Made by a program: the position numbers and the translations under genes. From contig NZ_CP091138.1 of NCBI RefSeq assembly GCF_021582875.1, positions 682,001 to 746,000 of the forward strand: DNA of 64,000 nt. The letters run 5' to 3'. The notes beneath the pieces are model-generated. The model did not search any database. It was not told the DNA's origin and worked only from the letters and a program-made list of their open reading frames with translations. The stretch comes from Microbacterium sp. KUDC0406. Its GTDB lineage: Bacteria; Actinomycetota; Actinomycetes; Actinomycetales; Microbacteriaceae. Shown here one piece after another: positions 18,843-26,576 of this stretch; the first letter of the stretch is position 1; every line of letters starts with the position of its first letter.

Positions 18843-18965
18843 GACCACCGGGTGCGGTCGGGCGCGTTCTGCGCGGCCGATAGCAGCGAAACGCCGTGTC
18901 GCTTGAGGGCGCAAACGCCCGTCGCCGCTTACGTTCATTCGTGAGAACGCAATACCGGGAAATAC

Positions 18966-19022
18966 TTTACACCTCTAGTTGAGGTTTAAGGTTCACATTC
19001 TTCAGGCTCGACATAACGGAGG
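18966..19022 (+). promoter_or_regulatory. ftsZ upstream region with ACCTC-tagtt-GAGGT palindrome and RBS
   Basis: The 186-bp gap before ftsZ is AT-richer than its surroundings near 18955-19000. It holds the palindrome ACCTC-TAGTT-GAGGT, a TTTACA that could act as a -35, and the RBS CGGAGG ending 6 nt before the ATG. I infer a dedicated ftsZ promoter; the start site is not resolved. Confidence 0.5.
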
Positions 19023-19028
19023 CCGGCC

Positions 19029-20158
19029 ATGAGCCAGAACCAGAACTACCTCGCCGTGATCAAGGTCGTCGGCGTCGGCGGTGGCGGTGTCAACGCCGTC
19101 AACCGCATGATCGAACTCGGCCTGCGCGGCGTCGAGTTCATCGCCGTCAACACCGATGCGCAGGCGCTGCTGATGAGTGATGCCGACGTCAAGCTCGACG
19201 TCGGTCGCGAGCTCACCCGCGGTCTCGGCGCCGGTGCAGACCCCGAAGTTGGTCGTCGCGCCGCCGAGGACCACGCCGAGGAGATCGAGCAGGCGCTCAC
19301 CGGCGCCGACATGGTCTTCGTCACCGCCGGCGAGGGGGCGGCACCGGAACCGGTGGCGCCCCCGTCGTGGCGCGCATCGCCAAGTCGATCGGTGCACTGA
19401 CCATCGGCGTCGTCACCAAGCCGTTCTCGTTCGAGGGTCGCCGGCGTCAGAGTCAGGCCGAGGCGGGCGTCTCGAAGCTGAAGGAAGAGGTCGACACCCT
19501 CATCGTGGTGCCGAACGACCGTCTCCTCGAGATCAGTGACCGAGGGATCTCGATGATCGAGGCCTTCGCCACCGCCGACCAGGTGCTCCTCGCCGGTGTG
19601 CAGGGCATCACCGACCTCATCACCACGCCGGGTCTGATCAACCTCGACTTCGCCGACGTGAAGTCGGTGATGCAGGGGGCAGGGTCGGCTCTGATGGGCA
19701 TCGGCTCCGCGCGCGGTGCGGACCGTGCCATCAAGGCCGCCGAACTCGCGGTCGAGTCGCCGCTGCTGGAGGCGTCCATCGAGGGTGCGCACGGCGTGCT
19801 GCTCTCGATCCAGGGCGGATCGAACCTGGGCATCTTCGAGATCCACGACGCCGCCGACCTGGTCAAGGAGGCGGCGCACCCCGAGGCGAACATCATCTTC
19901 GGCACGGTCATCGACGACACCCTCGGCGACGAGGTGCGGGTCACGGTGATCGCCGCCGGCTTCGACGGCGGAGAACCCGCACCGCGGCTCGAGCCGATGG
20001 TCGTGGAGCGTCCCGCCGCGCCGCTGCCCGAGGTGCAGGTCGAGAAGGCCGAGGACACCGCTCCCGTGGAGGAGAAGAAGGTCACCGTCCCGGCGATGAG
20101 CTTCGAGCCCGCCATCGACGACGACAACGACCTCGACATCCCCGAGTTCCTGAAGTGA
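19029..20158 (+). CDS. ftsZ: Cell division GTPase FtsZ (one frameshift)
   Basis: Tubulin-like GTPase of about 376 residues after correction, forming the Z ring. N-terminal [18 protein letters not shown] and [14 protein letters not shown] signature [10 protein letters not shown]-terminal domain, acidic linker and the conserved C-terminal peptide DLDIPEFLK that contacts SepF. The frame breaks inside the GTP signature at 19334-19338, where five G are present and six are expected. Loss of this motif would be lethal, so I treat it as an error. The stop is followed by 137 bp before sepF. There is no ftsA, as usual in actinobacteria. Confidence 0.95.
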
Positions 20159-20295
20159 CCGTCGGTCGCGCGGTCGTCCCCGCTCCGGCGGGAAGGCCGC
20201 GCGACACACCCGGAGGATCGGCGGGTGAATCACCGATCCGCACCCCGACCGGGGTTAACCTCGAACCAGGCCCAGACGACCAACCGGAGGACACG

Positions 20296-20769
20296 ATGGG
20301 AAACCCGCTGAAGAAGACCATGGTGTATCTCGGCCTCGCCGACGAGGAAGAGGTGTACGAGGACGAGACGCCGCAGCAGGCGGCTCCCGCCGCGCGCCCG
20401 CATCGCGAGCGTGAGCGCGAGGAGCAGGCACCTGCTCCGGTCACCCCTCTGCGTCGGCCCACGGCCGTCCGTCAGCCGGCAGGAGGCGCCGTGAACGAGA
20501 TCCTCACCGTGCACCCGAAGCAGTATCGGGACGCTCAGCTGATCGCCGAGAACTTCCGTGACGGCATTCCGGTGATCATCAACCTCTCGCAGATGAGCGA
20601 TGCCGACGCGCGCCGCCTCATCGACTTCGCGAGCGGTCTGTCTCTCGGACTGTACGGACGTATCGAGCGGGTCACCAGCAAGGTCTTCCTGCTGTCGCCC
20701 GAGAACATCGCCGTCTCCGGTCACGGCGGCCTCGCCCAGGCGGAGTCCGCCGGGTTCGATCAGTCCTGA
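20296..20769 (+). CDS. sepF: Cell division protein SepF
   Basis: A 157-residue Z-ring membrane anchor. The N-terminal amphipathic helix ([19 protein letters not shown]) binds membrane; a charged linker follows; the C-terminal SepF fold starts near residue 70 ([33 protein letters not shown]). The ATG at 20296 is chosen because GGAGG lies 6 nt upstream and the family begins there. With ftsA missing, SepF is the expected FtsZ tether. Confidence 0.95.
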   Translation: MGNPLKKTMVYLGLADEEEVYEDETPQQAAPAARPHREREREEQAPAPVTPLRRPTAVRQPAGGAVNEILTVHPKQYRDAQLIAENFRDGIPVIINLSQMSDADARRLIDFASGLSLGLYGRIERVTSKVFLLSPENIAVSGHGGLAQAESAGFDQS

Positions 20770-20781
20770 CCGCAGCCGGCC

Positions 20782-21081
20782 TTGGAGATCTTGGGCCTCA
20801 TCGGCGGCATCCTCAACCTGCTGCTGCTGCTGTACCTGCTGGTGCTGTTCGTCCGGCTGATCCTGGACTACATCCCGCTGTTCAACCGTGAATGGCGCCC
20901 GAAGGGTGCCGGGCTGGTCGCGGCGGAAGTGGTGTACACGATCACGGATCCGCCGATCCGGTTCTTCCGTCGGCTGATCCCTCCGCTGCGCATCGGCCAG
21001 CTCTCGCTCGACTTCGGATTCGCGCTCACGATGCTCTGCGTGCTGATCCTGATGTCGATCGTGCGCGCCGTCTTCCGCTGA
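20782..21081 (+). CDS. YggT family membrane protein
   Basis: A 99-residue protein with two membrane segments (about 5-25 and 75-97) separated by a loop containing TITDPPIRFFRRLIPPLRIG, the YggT signature. It starts with TTG 12 bp after sepF. YggT genes sit beside sepF and divIVA in many actinobacteria and are thought to help polar or septal envelope organisation; the molecular role is unknown. Confidence 0.88.
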   Translation: MEILGLIGGILNLLLLLYLLVLFVRLILDYIPLFNREWRPKGAGLVAAEVVYTITDPPIRFFRRLIPPLRIGQLSLDFGFALTMLCVLILMSIVRAVFR

Positions 21082-21211
21082 GCACTCGCCTTCGCAGGTC
21101 TCGGGTCGGGGACGATGCTGGCACCCAGGCGCGCCCCCGGGCACCGCCACCGATATTCATCGCCAGTGCTCGTCATCTGGCGCATCGCACTCATCGAAAG
21201 AGGAGCCACCC

Positions 21212-21784
21212 ATGGCACTGTCCCCGGATGACGTCGTCCACAAGGAGTTCCAGCACGTTCGCTTCAAGGACGGATTCGACCCGGATGAGGTCGATGACTT
21301 CCTCGACGAGATCGTCATCGAGTGGCGCAAGGCCCTCGAGGAGAACGCCGAGCTGAAGGCGAAGCTCGCGGCCTACGAATCCGGTGAGAAGGCGGCCGCC
21401 CCTGTCGCGTCGGCCCCTGCAGCGGCCGCGCCGATCGCCCCCGAGGTCGCCGGCTCGGCGACCGCCACGGCCGGGATCATCGAGCTGGCCCAGCGCCTGC
21501 ACGACGAGCACGTCGCCGAGGGCGAGGCCAAGCGCCAGCAGCTCATCGCGGAGGCGCAGACCGAGGTCGAGCGCATCCGGCGCGACGCCGAGGCGAAGCA
21601 GCGCGAGCAGTCGGCGCGCCTGGAGCGCGAGCGCAACACGCTCGAGGGCCGTATCACCGAGCTCCGTGAGTTCGAGCGCGACTACCGCTCCAAGCTGCGC
21701 AGCCTGATCGAGGGTCAGCTCCGCGACCTCGATCAGAGCGCGGCGTCGACGGACTCGACCCCGGTCTCGGCCATCGGGCTGTAA
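21212..21784 (+). CDS. divIVA: Polar growth/division protein DivIVA (Wag31-like)
   Basis: A 190-residue cytoplasmic coiled-coil protein. The N-terminal membrane-curvature domain reads DDVVHKEFQHVRFKDGFDPDEVDDFLDEIV; after an Ala/Pro linker, a second coiled coil runs about 85-170. DivIVA marks the poles and recruits wall synthesis enzymes in actinobacteria. RBS AGGAG lies 6 nt before the ATG. The 130-bp gap upstream may hold its promoter; I see no convincing hexamers in it. Confidence 0.94.
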   Translation: MALSPDDVVHKEFQHVRFKDGFDPDEVDDFLDEIVIEWRKALEENAELKAKLAAYESGEKAAAPVASAPAAAAPIAPEVAGSATATAGIIELAQRLHDEHVAEGEAKRQQLIAEAQTEVERIRRDAEAKQREQSARLERERNTLEGRITELREFERDYRSKLRSLIEGQLRDLDQSAASTDSTPVSAIGL

Positions 21785-21788
21785 GTCG

Positions 21789-22382
21789 TTGGTCCGTCGT
21801 CCCCTTCGTCGGTCGGCGGCCGGTGCGATCGTCGCGATTCTCGCGGCGGTGGTGCTGGCCGCCGATCAGTTTGTGAAGTACCTCACCATCACGCATCTGC
21901 CGTACGGTGAGCCCGTTCCGGTCCTGGGCGAGTTCCTGCAGCTGATCTACGTGCGCAATCCGGGCGCGGCCTTCTCGATCGGCAAGGAGGCCACGTGGAT
22001 CTTCACGATCGCCCTGGCGGTCGTGGCCGTGATCATCGTGTGGAAGGCCTTCGGGCTGCGTTCCCGGCTCTGGGCGGTGGTGCTCGGATGCCTGCTGGGC
22101 GGTGTCCTCGGCAACCTGACGGATCGCATGCTCCGCGACCCCGGTTTCCCGGTCGGTGAAGTCGTCGACATGATCTCGATGCCCTGGATGATGCCCGCGA
22201 TCTTCAACGTCGCAGACATCTTCATCGTCACGGGCATGATCTCGGTCGCCCTGCTGGTGCTCTTCGGACTGCGGTTCGACGGCACGCGGGAGCGCGACCA
22301 TGAGGCTGCCGAGAAGGCTGAAGCCGAGGGCGCGGCGGCCGAGGGCGCGGCGCCGGGGGTCCAGCCCTCTCCGGAGAGCTGA
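21789..22382 (+). CDS. lspA: Lipoprotein signal peptidase LspA
   Basis: A 197-residue type II signal peptidase that cleaves prolipoproteins after lipidation. Four membrane helices; conserved [12 protein letters not shown], the first catalytic Asp in [22 protein letters not shown] and the second in FNVADIFIV. The TTG start 4 bp after divIVA is favoured by alignment; the C-terminal tail is Ala/Glu-rich. It would process lipoproteins such as CtaC encoded later in the window. Confidence 0.95.
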   Translation: MVRRPLRRSAAGAIVAILAAVVLAADQFVKYLTITHLPYGEPVPVLGEFLQLIYVRNPGAAFSIGKEATWIFTIALAVVAVIIVWKAFGLRSRLWAVVLGCLLGGVLGNLTDRMLRDPGFPVGEVVDMISMPWMMPAIFNVADIFIVTGMISVALLVLFGLRFDGTRERDHEAAEKAEAEGAAAEGAAPGVQPSPES

Positions 22383-22384
22383 GC

Positions 22385-23305
22385 GTGGAGTCGCGCACAC
22401 TGCCGGTGCCGGACGGACTCGACGGCGCACGCGTCGACGCGGCTCTGGCGAAGATGCTGGGCTTCTCCCGCACCTTCGCTGCCGAGGTCGCCGAGGCAGG
22501 CGGCGTCTCACTCGACGGAGCGCCTCTGGGCAAGTCGGACCGCCTGCGCGGCGGCGGCTGGCTCGAGGTCAGCTGGCAGCCCAAGGAAGAGCCGCGCATC
22601 GTGCCGATCGCGGTCCCCGAACTGGGCATCGTGCACGACGACGATGACATCGTCGTCGTCGACAAGCCCACCGGTGTGGCCGCGCATCCCTCGCTGGGCT
22701 GGGAGGGGCCGACCGTGGTCGGCGCCCTGGCCGCAGCCGGGTTCCGGATCGCCACCAGCGGCGCTCCGGAGCGTCAGGGCGTGGTGCACCGCCTCGACGT
22801 GGGCACCAGCGGCCTCATGGTCGTAGCCAAGACCGAGTCCGCCTACAGCGCGCTCAAGCGGGCGTTCAAGGAGCGCACGGTCGAGAAGATCTACCATGCG
22901 GTCGTGCAGGGCCACCCCGACCCGCTGGTCGGTACGATCGACGCCCCGATCGGGCGGCATCCGCACCACCAGTGGAAGTTCGCCGTGGTGCCGGACGGCA
23001 AGCCGTCGGTGACCCACTACGAGACGCTCGAGGCGTTCCCCGGAGCCTCGCTCCTGGAGATCCACCTCGAGACCGGGCGCACTCATCAGATCCGCGTGCA
23101 CATGGCTGCGCACCGGCATCCGTGCGTCGGCGACCCGCTGTACGGGGCGGATCCGCGGATGGCCGAGCGTCTCGGCCTGACCCGGCAGTGGCTGCACGCG
23201 CACCGGCTCGCGTTCACCCACCCGGCGACGGGCGACTGGGTCGAGTTCGAATCGCCCTACCCCGCCGACTTCCAGCACGCCCTCGAGGTGCTGCGCGGCG
23301 AGTGA
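22385..23305 (+). CDS. rluD: RluA-family 23S rRNA pseudouridine synthase
   Basis: A 306-residue protein: S4 RNA-binding domain (about 13-75, [17 protein letters not shown]) and a pseudouridine synthase domain with the catalytic Asp in [17 protein letters not shown] and the C-terminal [27 protein letters not shown]. It is next to lspA as in many bacteria. Which uridines it modifies cannot be read from sequence; the rluD symbol is by similarity. GTG start 2 bp after lspA. Confidence 0.9.
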   Translation: MESRTLPVPDGLDGARVDAALAKMLGFSRTFAAEVAEAGGVSLDGAPLGKSDRLRGGGWLEVSWQPKEEPRIVPIAVPELGIVHDDDDIVVVDKPTGVAAHPSLGWEGPTVVGALAAAGFRIATSGAPERQGVVHRLDVGTSGLMVVAKTESAYSALKRAFKERTVEKIYHAVVQGHPDPLVGTIDAPIGRHPHHQWKFAVVPDGKPSVTHYETLEAFPGASLLEIHLETGRTHQIRVHMAAHRHPCVGDPLYGADPRMAERLGLTRQWLHAHRLAFTHPATGDWVEFESPYPADFQHALEVLRGE

Positions 23306-23907
23306 TGTCGGACGCCGGTGCGAGACTGACGTCCATGGACATCGAGGTTCGCCCCGCGACCGAGTTCGAAGACGTCGCCGTGCTCGTCGGCCCGAAGAAG
23401 CCGACGTCGAACGTGTGCTTCTGCCTGAGCTACCGCATCGGCAGCAAGGAGAACGTCGCGCTGCGCGGCGCGGCGCGCGCCGAGCGCGTCCGTGAACTCT
23501 GTCATCAGGACCCGCCGCCCGGCGTGATCGCCTACGGTGACGGCGAGCCGGTCGGGTGGGCCGCGCTGCACCCGCGGCGCGAAACGAGCTTCGCCAGGAA
23601 CCGCCTCATCCCGCACATCGACGACCTCGACGTGTGGTCGCTGTGGTGCTTCCGGGTCCGGCCGGGCTTCCGGAAGCAGGGGATCATGCACGCGCTCATC
23701 GACGGCGCGGTGTCCTACGCCCGGGAGCAGGGCGCTCCGGCGATCGAGGGATATCCGGTCGACAACGGCGTCGACAGGGTGAACCTCACGATGGCCTACG
23801 TCGGCACGAGGTCGCTGTTCGAAGGGGCGGGGTTCACGAAGGCGGCCGACACCGACTCGGTGCTCGATGGATTCCCGCGCGTGCTGATGCGGCTCGATCT
23901 GGGCTGA
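23305..23907 (+). CDS. GNAT family N-acetyltransferase
   Basis: A protein of up to 200 residues with a GNAT core: FRVRPGFRKQGIMHALIDGAVSYAREQGAPAIEGYPVD carries the acetyl-CoA binding loop (RPGFRKQGI). Substrate unknown. The first ATG overlaps the upstream stop; an internal ATG at 23335 (MDIEVRPATEFED) is an equally good start because typical GNAT sequence begins there. It converges with the TetR gene. Confidence 0.85.
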   Translation: MSDAGARLTSMDIEVRPATEFEDVAVLVGPKKPTSNVCFCLSYRIGSKENVALRGAARAERVRELCHQDPPPGVIAYGDGEPVGWAALHPRRETSFARNRLIPHIDDLDVWSLWCFRVRPGFRKQGIMHALIDGAVSYAREQGAPAIEGYPVDNGVDRVNLTMAYVGTRSLFEGAGFTKAADTDSVLDGFPRVLMRLDLG

Positions 23908-23922
23908 GTCCGAGGCGACGGG

Positions 23923-24522
23923 TCAGAGTTCGGCGCCGCGGGCCGCGGCGACGGCCGCATCGAGCGACCGCTCCAGGAAGGCGACCACGGCATCGCGGTC
24001 GGCGTCGTCGTCCACGGCAAGGGTGACGAAGACCTCCTCGGCGAACGAGACCCAGGCGCGCAGCGTGATCCGCAGAGCGCGTGAGTCCGGCTCGCCGACC
24101 TCGGCGAGCGCCTCCAGTAGGTGGGCGGCGTTCAGTTCGCGGGACTCGTCGACGACCGCGCGCACCGCCGGGTCGCCGCTCGCGACGCCGCGCACGAGCG
24201 AGAAGAACGTGCCGCGGTGCTCACGCACGAACATCGCGATGCGCTCCAGCGTGTCGCGCACGCGCTCGCGCGGCGGCAGCTCGGGGCGGGGAGCAGTGGC
24301 GGTGAGCAGTGCGTCGCGCGCGGTGGTGACGACGGCGCGGTGCATGCCCTGGCGGGTGTCGAAGTAGTGGAAGATCAGGGCGCGCGAGACGCCGGCGCGC
24401 GCGGCCAGCTCGTCGATGGTCAGCTCGTCGAGCGGGTGATCGCTGAGAAAGTTCACGCCCGTGGCGACCAGCTGCGTGCGTCGCTCATCCGGGGTGAGAC
24501 GGACGCGGCGCTCGACGGACAT
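23923..24522 (-). CDS. TetR family transcriptional regulator
   Basis: A 199-residue repressor-like protein. The N-terminal HTH is LTIDELAARAGVSRALIFHYFDTRQGMHRAVV; the C-terminal ligand domain is not assignable to a subfamily. It is divergent from the DUF6230/DUF6114 pair and the palindrome between them probably is its operator. A TAGGAT element ends 6 nt before its ATG, suggesting a leaderless transcript. TetR genes beside this gene pair are also known from Streptomyces. Confidence 0.92.
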   Translation of the reverse strand: MSVERRVRLTPDERRTQLVATGVNFLSDHPLDELTIDELAARAGVSRALIFHYFDTRQGMHRAVVTTARDALLTATAPRPELPPRERVRDTLERIAMFVREHRGTFFSLVRGVASGDPAVRAVVDESRELNAAHLLEALAEVGEPDSRALRITLRAWVSFAEEVFVTLAVDDDADRDAVVAFLERSLDAAVAAARGAEL

Positions 24523-24546
24523 GGCGAAATCCTATCGGCGGACGTT

Positions 24547-24575
24547 ATTGACTAGGAGTCAATGAGGGTTATGCT
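24547..24575 (+). promoter_or_regulatory. TetR operator and promoter of the DUF6230/DUF6114 operon
   Basis: ATTGACT-AGG-AGTCAAT is a perfect 7-bp inverted repeat with a 3-bp spacer (24547-24563). Its left arm doubles as the -35 TTGACT (24548-24553), and TATGCT at 24570-24575 is a good -10 with a 16-bp spacer. A repressor bound there would block polymerase directly. Confidence 0.8.
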
Positions 24576-24615
24576 CGTAAGCGCGTCGACGAGGATGCAC
24601 ACTCCAGGAGGATCG

Positions 24616-25221
24616 ATGAAGAAGCCCAAGTTCTCGAAGCTGACCACCACTCATGGCGGGCGGATCGCGCTGGCCGCCGTCCCGGTCGGGATCGCCGCCG
24701 CGGTCCTCATGGGGGGAGTGGCCCAGGGACAGGTCCCGGTGTCGTTCGCCGTGTCGGGCAGCCAGTTCCAGATCAGCGCGAGCCAGCTCGAGGGCACCGG
24801 CTTCTCGCAGTACGCCGGCGTGGCCACCGACACCGAGGGCGGCAAGCACACCGTCGCCATCGCGAACATCAAGAGCGCAACGCTGGCGGATCTCTGCCAG
24901 TCGGTCGTCACCGAGACCCCGCTCGGAAAGGTCGGCGTGCTGATCAAGGCGGGCGGCGGCGACGCACCGGCATCCGCCTCCGACCTGCAGATCGGCATGA
25001 CAGGTCTGAAGGGCGATGCGTCGTTCGGCCACATCCGCATCGGTGTGGACGCCTCGACCGTCAGCACGAAGGAGAAGGGCACCGCGGGCGACTTCGCCCA
25101 GGACGCCGACACCGTCTCGATCAAGGGCCTTCAGCAGACGGCGTGGAGCACGCAGGCCTCGGTGTTCACGCTGACCGGCATGACCCTGGAGCTGACGGAC
25201 GGATCAAAGGGATGCTTCTGA
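24616..25221 (+). CDS. DUF6230 family exported protein
   Basis: A 201-residue secreted or membrane-anchored protein. The N-terminus has a Lys-rich start and a hydrophobic segment (IALAAVPVGIAAAVLMGGVAQ), then a beta-rich domain with the typical VSFAVSGSQFQISASQLEGTGFSQY opening and two Cys (in LADLCQSV and the C-terminal KGCF) that could form a disulfide. The start follows AGGAGG with 4 nt spacing. DUF6230 and DUF6114 genes are paired in actinobacteria; function is unknown. Confidence 0.88.
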   Translation: MKKPKFSKLTTTHGGRIALAAVPVGIAAAVLMGGVAQGQVPVSFAVSGSQFQISASQLEGTGFSQYAGVATDTEGGKHTVAIANIKSATLADLCQSVVTETPLGKVGVLIKAGGGDAPASASDLQIGMTGLKGDASFGHIRIGVDASTVSTKEKGTAGDFAQDADTVSIKGLQQTAWSTQASVFTLTGMTLELTDGSKGCF

Positions 25222-25235
25222 GCGGATCCCATCCG

Positions 25236-26510
25236 ATGTCGAAGAGCGAGGACCTGGACGGCACGATGTCGTCGCGACGGGAGCGTCGCGCTGCCGCGCA
25301 TGAACCCGACGGCGCGGACGCGCCGGAGCTGGATGCGCTGCTCGCCGAGGGCGAGGCGGAGGCCGCCGCCGAGCAGGCGTCCGAGCACCTCGGCGGGTGG
25401 CAGCGCTTCCGGGCCTGGGCGAAGCGCCGGCCGTTCGTCGGCGGGCTGCTGGTCGCCGTGGCGGGAGTGGAGATGTTCTTCTCCGGTCAGCTCGACATCG
25501 GCCATCTGCACGTGCAGCTCGGCATCGAGGGGCTGCAGGCGACGATCATCCCGATCGCGCTGCTGCTGCTCGGCGTCCTGGCGATCGCCATGCCCGTGCA
25601 CCATGTGTTCTACGGCGTGATCGCGCTCGCCGTCGCGCTGTACTCGCTGATCGGCGTGAACCTCGGCGGTTTCCTCATCGGCATGATCATGGCCTCCGTC
25701 GGCGGCGTGCTGGTGGTGGCCTGGATGCCGCCGGAAGCGCGCGGAGCCGGAAGGCCGAGAGGTCTCCTCGTGACGGCTCGCCGCACGAGGCTCGCGGCCG
25801 CCGTACTGGCGGTCGGTGCGCTGGTGACGCCGCTGACGGTGGGGGCCGCCACGGCGCCGGCCGCGACGGTCCGGCACACCGGATTCTGCGACGTCCTGCC
25901 CTGGCTCTGCCCGGCGCCGAAGCCGGCGGATCCTGCGCCGACGCCGTCGAGGAGTGACCCGGCATCCGCCACGCCTGCACCGGATCCCGGCACGGACGAG
26001 GCTGCGGACGACGGAGCGAAGGGCACGGCTCCAGTCGCGAAGGGCACGGCACCGACCCCGACGCCGTCCCCGGTCGTCGCGCAGCCCGACGCCGGCGCAC
26101 CGGTCTTCACGGACATCCCGGCTCAGATGGGATCGAAAGGGCTGTCGTTCAGTGGCCTGAAGTCGATCGGCATCGTGACCGTGCCCACCAAGAGCGGCAA
26201 GGACGTGCGCGTGCTGAAGATCAGCGCCGACGCCATCACCATCACCGGCTTCTCGCTGACGGTGCGCCCGCCGGACGGACCGGGCCTGGTGACCAAGGCC
26301 GACACGATGGCGCTGCGCGGGAACGTGACGGTGTACATCGGCTCGATCACTGCGGAGGGGCACGACGGCAAGACGCTGACACTCGGCCTGGACACGCCGC
26401 CCGCGCTGGACGACATCAGGCCGGGACTTCTGCGCGTGACGATGGGCCTCGTCGGCACGCTCGCCGACTCGATCTCCTACACCAACACGAACCAGTACAT
26501 GGTGGAGTGA
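25236..26510 (+). CDS. DUF6114 family membrane protein
   Basis: Up to 424 residues. An acidic N-terminus precedes a cluster of about four membrane helices (region FVGGLLVAVAGVEMFFSGQ to FLIGMIMASVGGVLVVAWMPP), the DUF6114 core. A further hydrophobic segment, a Pro/Thr/Ala-rich stretch and a C-terminal beta-rich domain that may resemble the partner protein follow. Starts at 25212 and 25266 are also possible; 25236 has a GAGCGGA purine stretch about 9 nt upstream. It probably forms an envelope complex with DUF6230; role unknown. Confidence 0.85.
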   Translation: MSKSEDLDGTMSSRRERRAAAHEPDGADAPELDALLAEGEAEAAAEQASEHLGGWQRFRAWAKRRPFVGGLLVAVAGVEMFFSGQLDIGHLHVQLGIEGLQATIIPIALLLLGVLAIAMPVHHVFYGVIALAVALYSLIGVNLGGFLIGMIMASVGGVLVVAWMPPEARGAGRPRGLLVTARRTRLAAAVLAVGALVTPLTVGAATAPAATVRHTGFCDVLPWLCPAPKPADPAPTPSRSDPASATPAPDPGTDEAADDGAKGTAPVAKGTAPTPTPSPVVAQPDAGAPVFTDIPAQMGSKGLSFSGLKSIGIVTVPTKSGKDVRVLKISADAITITGFSLTVRPPDGPGLVTKADTMALRGNVTVYIGSITAEGHDGKTLTLGLDTPPALDDIRPGLLRVTMGLVGTLADSISYTNTNQYMVE

Positions 26511-26564
26511 GCCTGACGGCACCGGCACGGCCCTGACCGGGTCTCCGGTGTCGGGGCCGCCTCG

Positions 26565-26570
26565 TAGACT
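26565..26570 (+). promoter_or_regulatory. dnaE: -10 TAGACT of a leaderless dnaE transcript
   Basis: TAGACT ends 6 nt before the dnaE ATG and no RBS is present, so the mRNA probably begins at or next to the start codon. Confidence 0.6.
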
Positions 26571-26576
26571 CGAAGC

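Noticed and set aside
19029..20158. ftsZ as a pseudogene
   Set aside because: The break is a one-base change in a G run inside the GTP motif, with both halves perfectly conserved; the gene is essential.
20155..20295. Extended sepF N-terminus overlapping the ftsZ stop
   Set aside because: The extra residues are Pro/Gly-rich and not family-like; the ATG at 20296 has a proper RBS and the conserved amphipathic helix.
24562..24616. Upstream ATG at 24562 as the start of the DUF6230 gene
   Set aside because: It lies in the operator and upstream of the -10; the ATG at 24616 has an AGGAGG RBS and precedes the signal segment.
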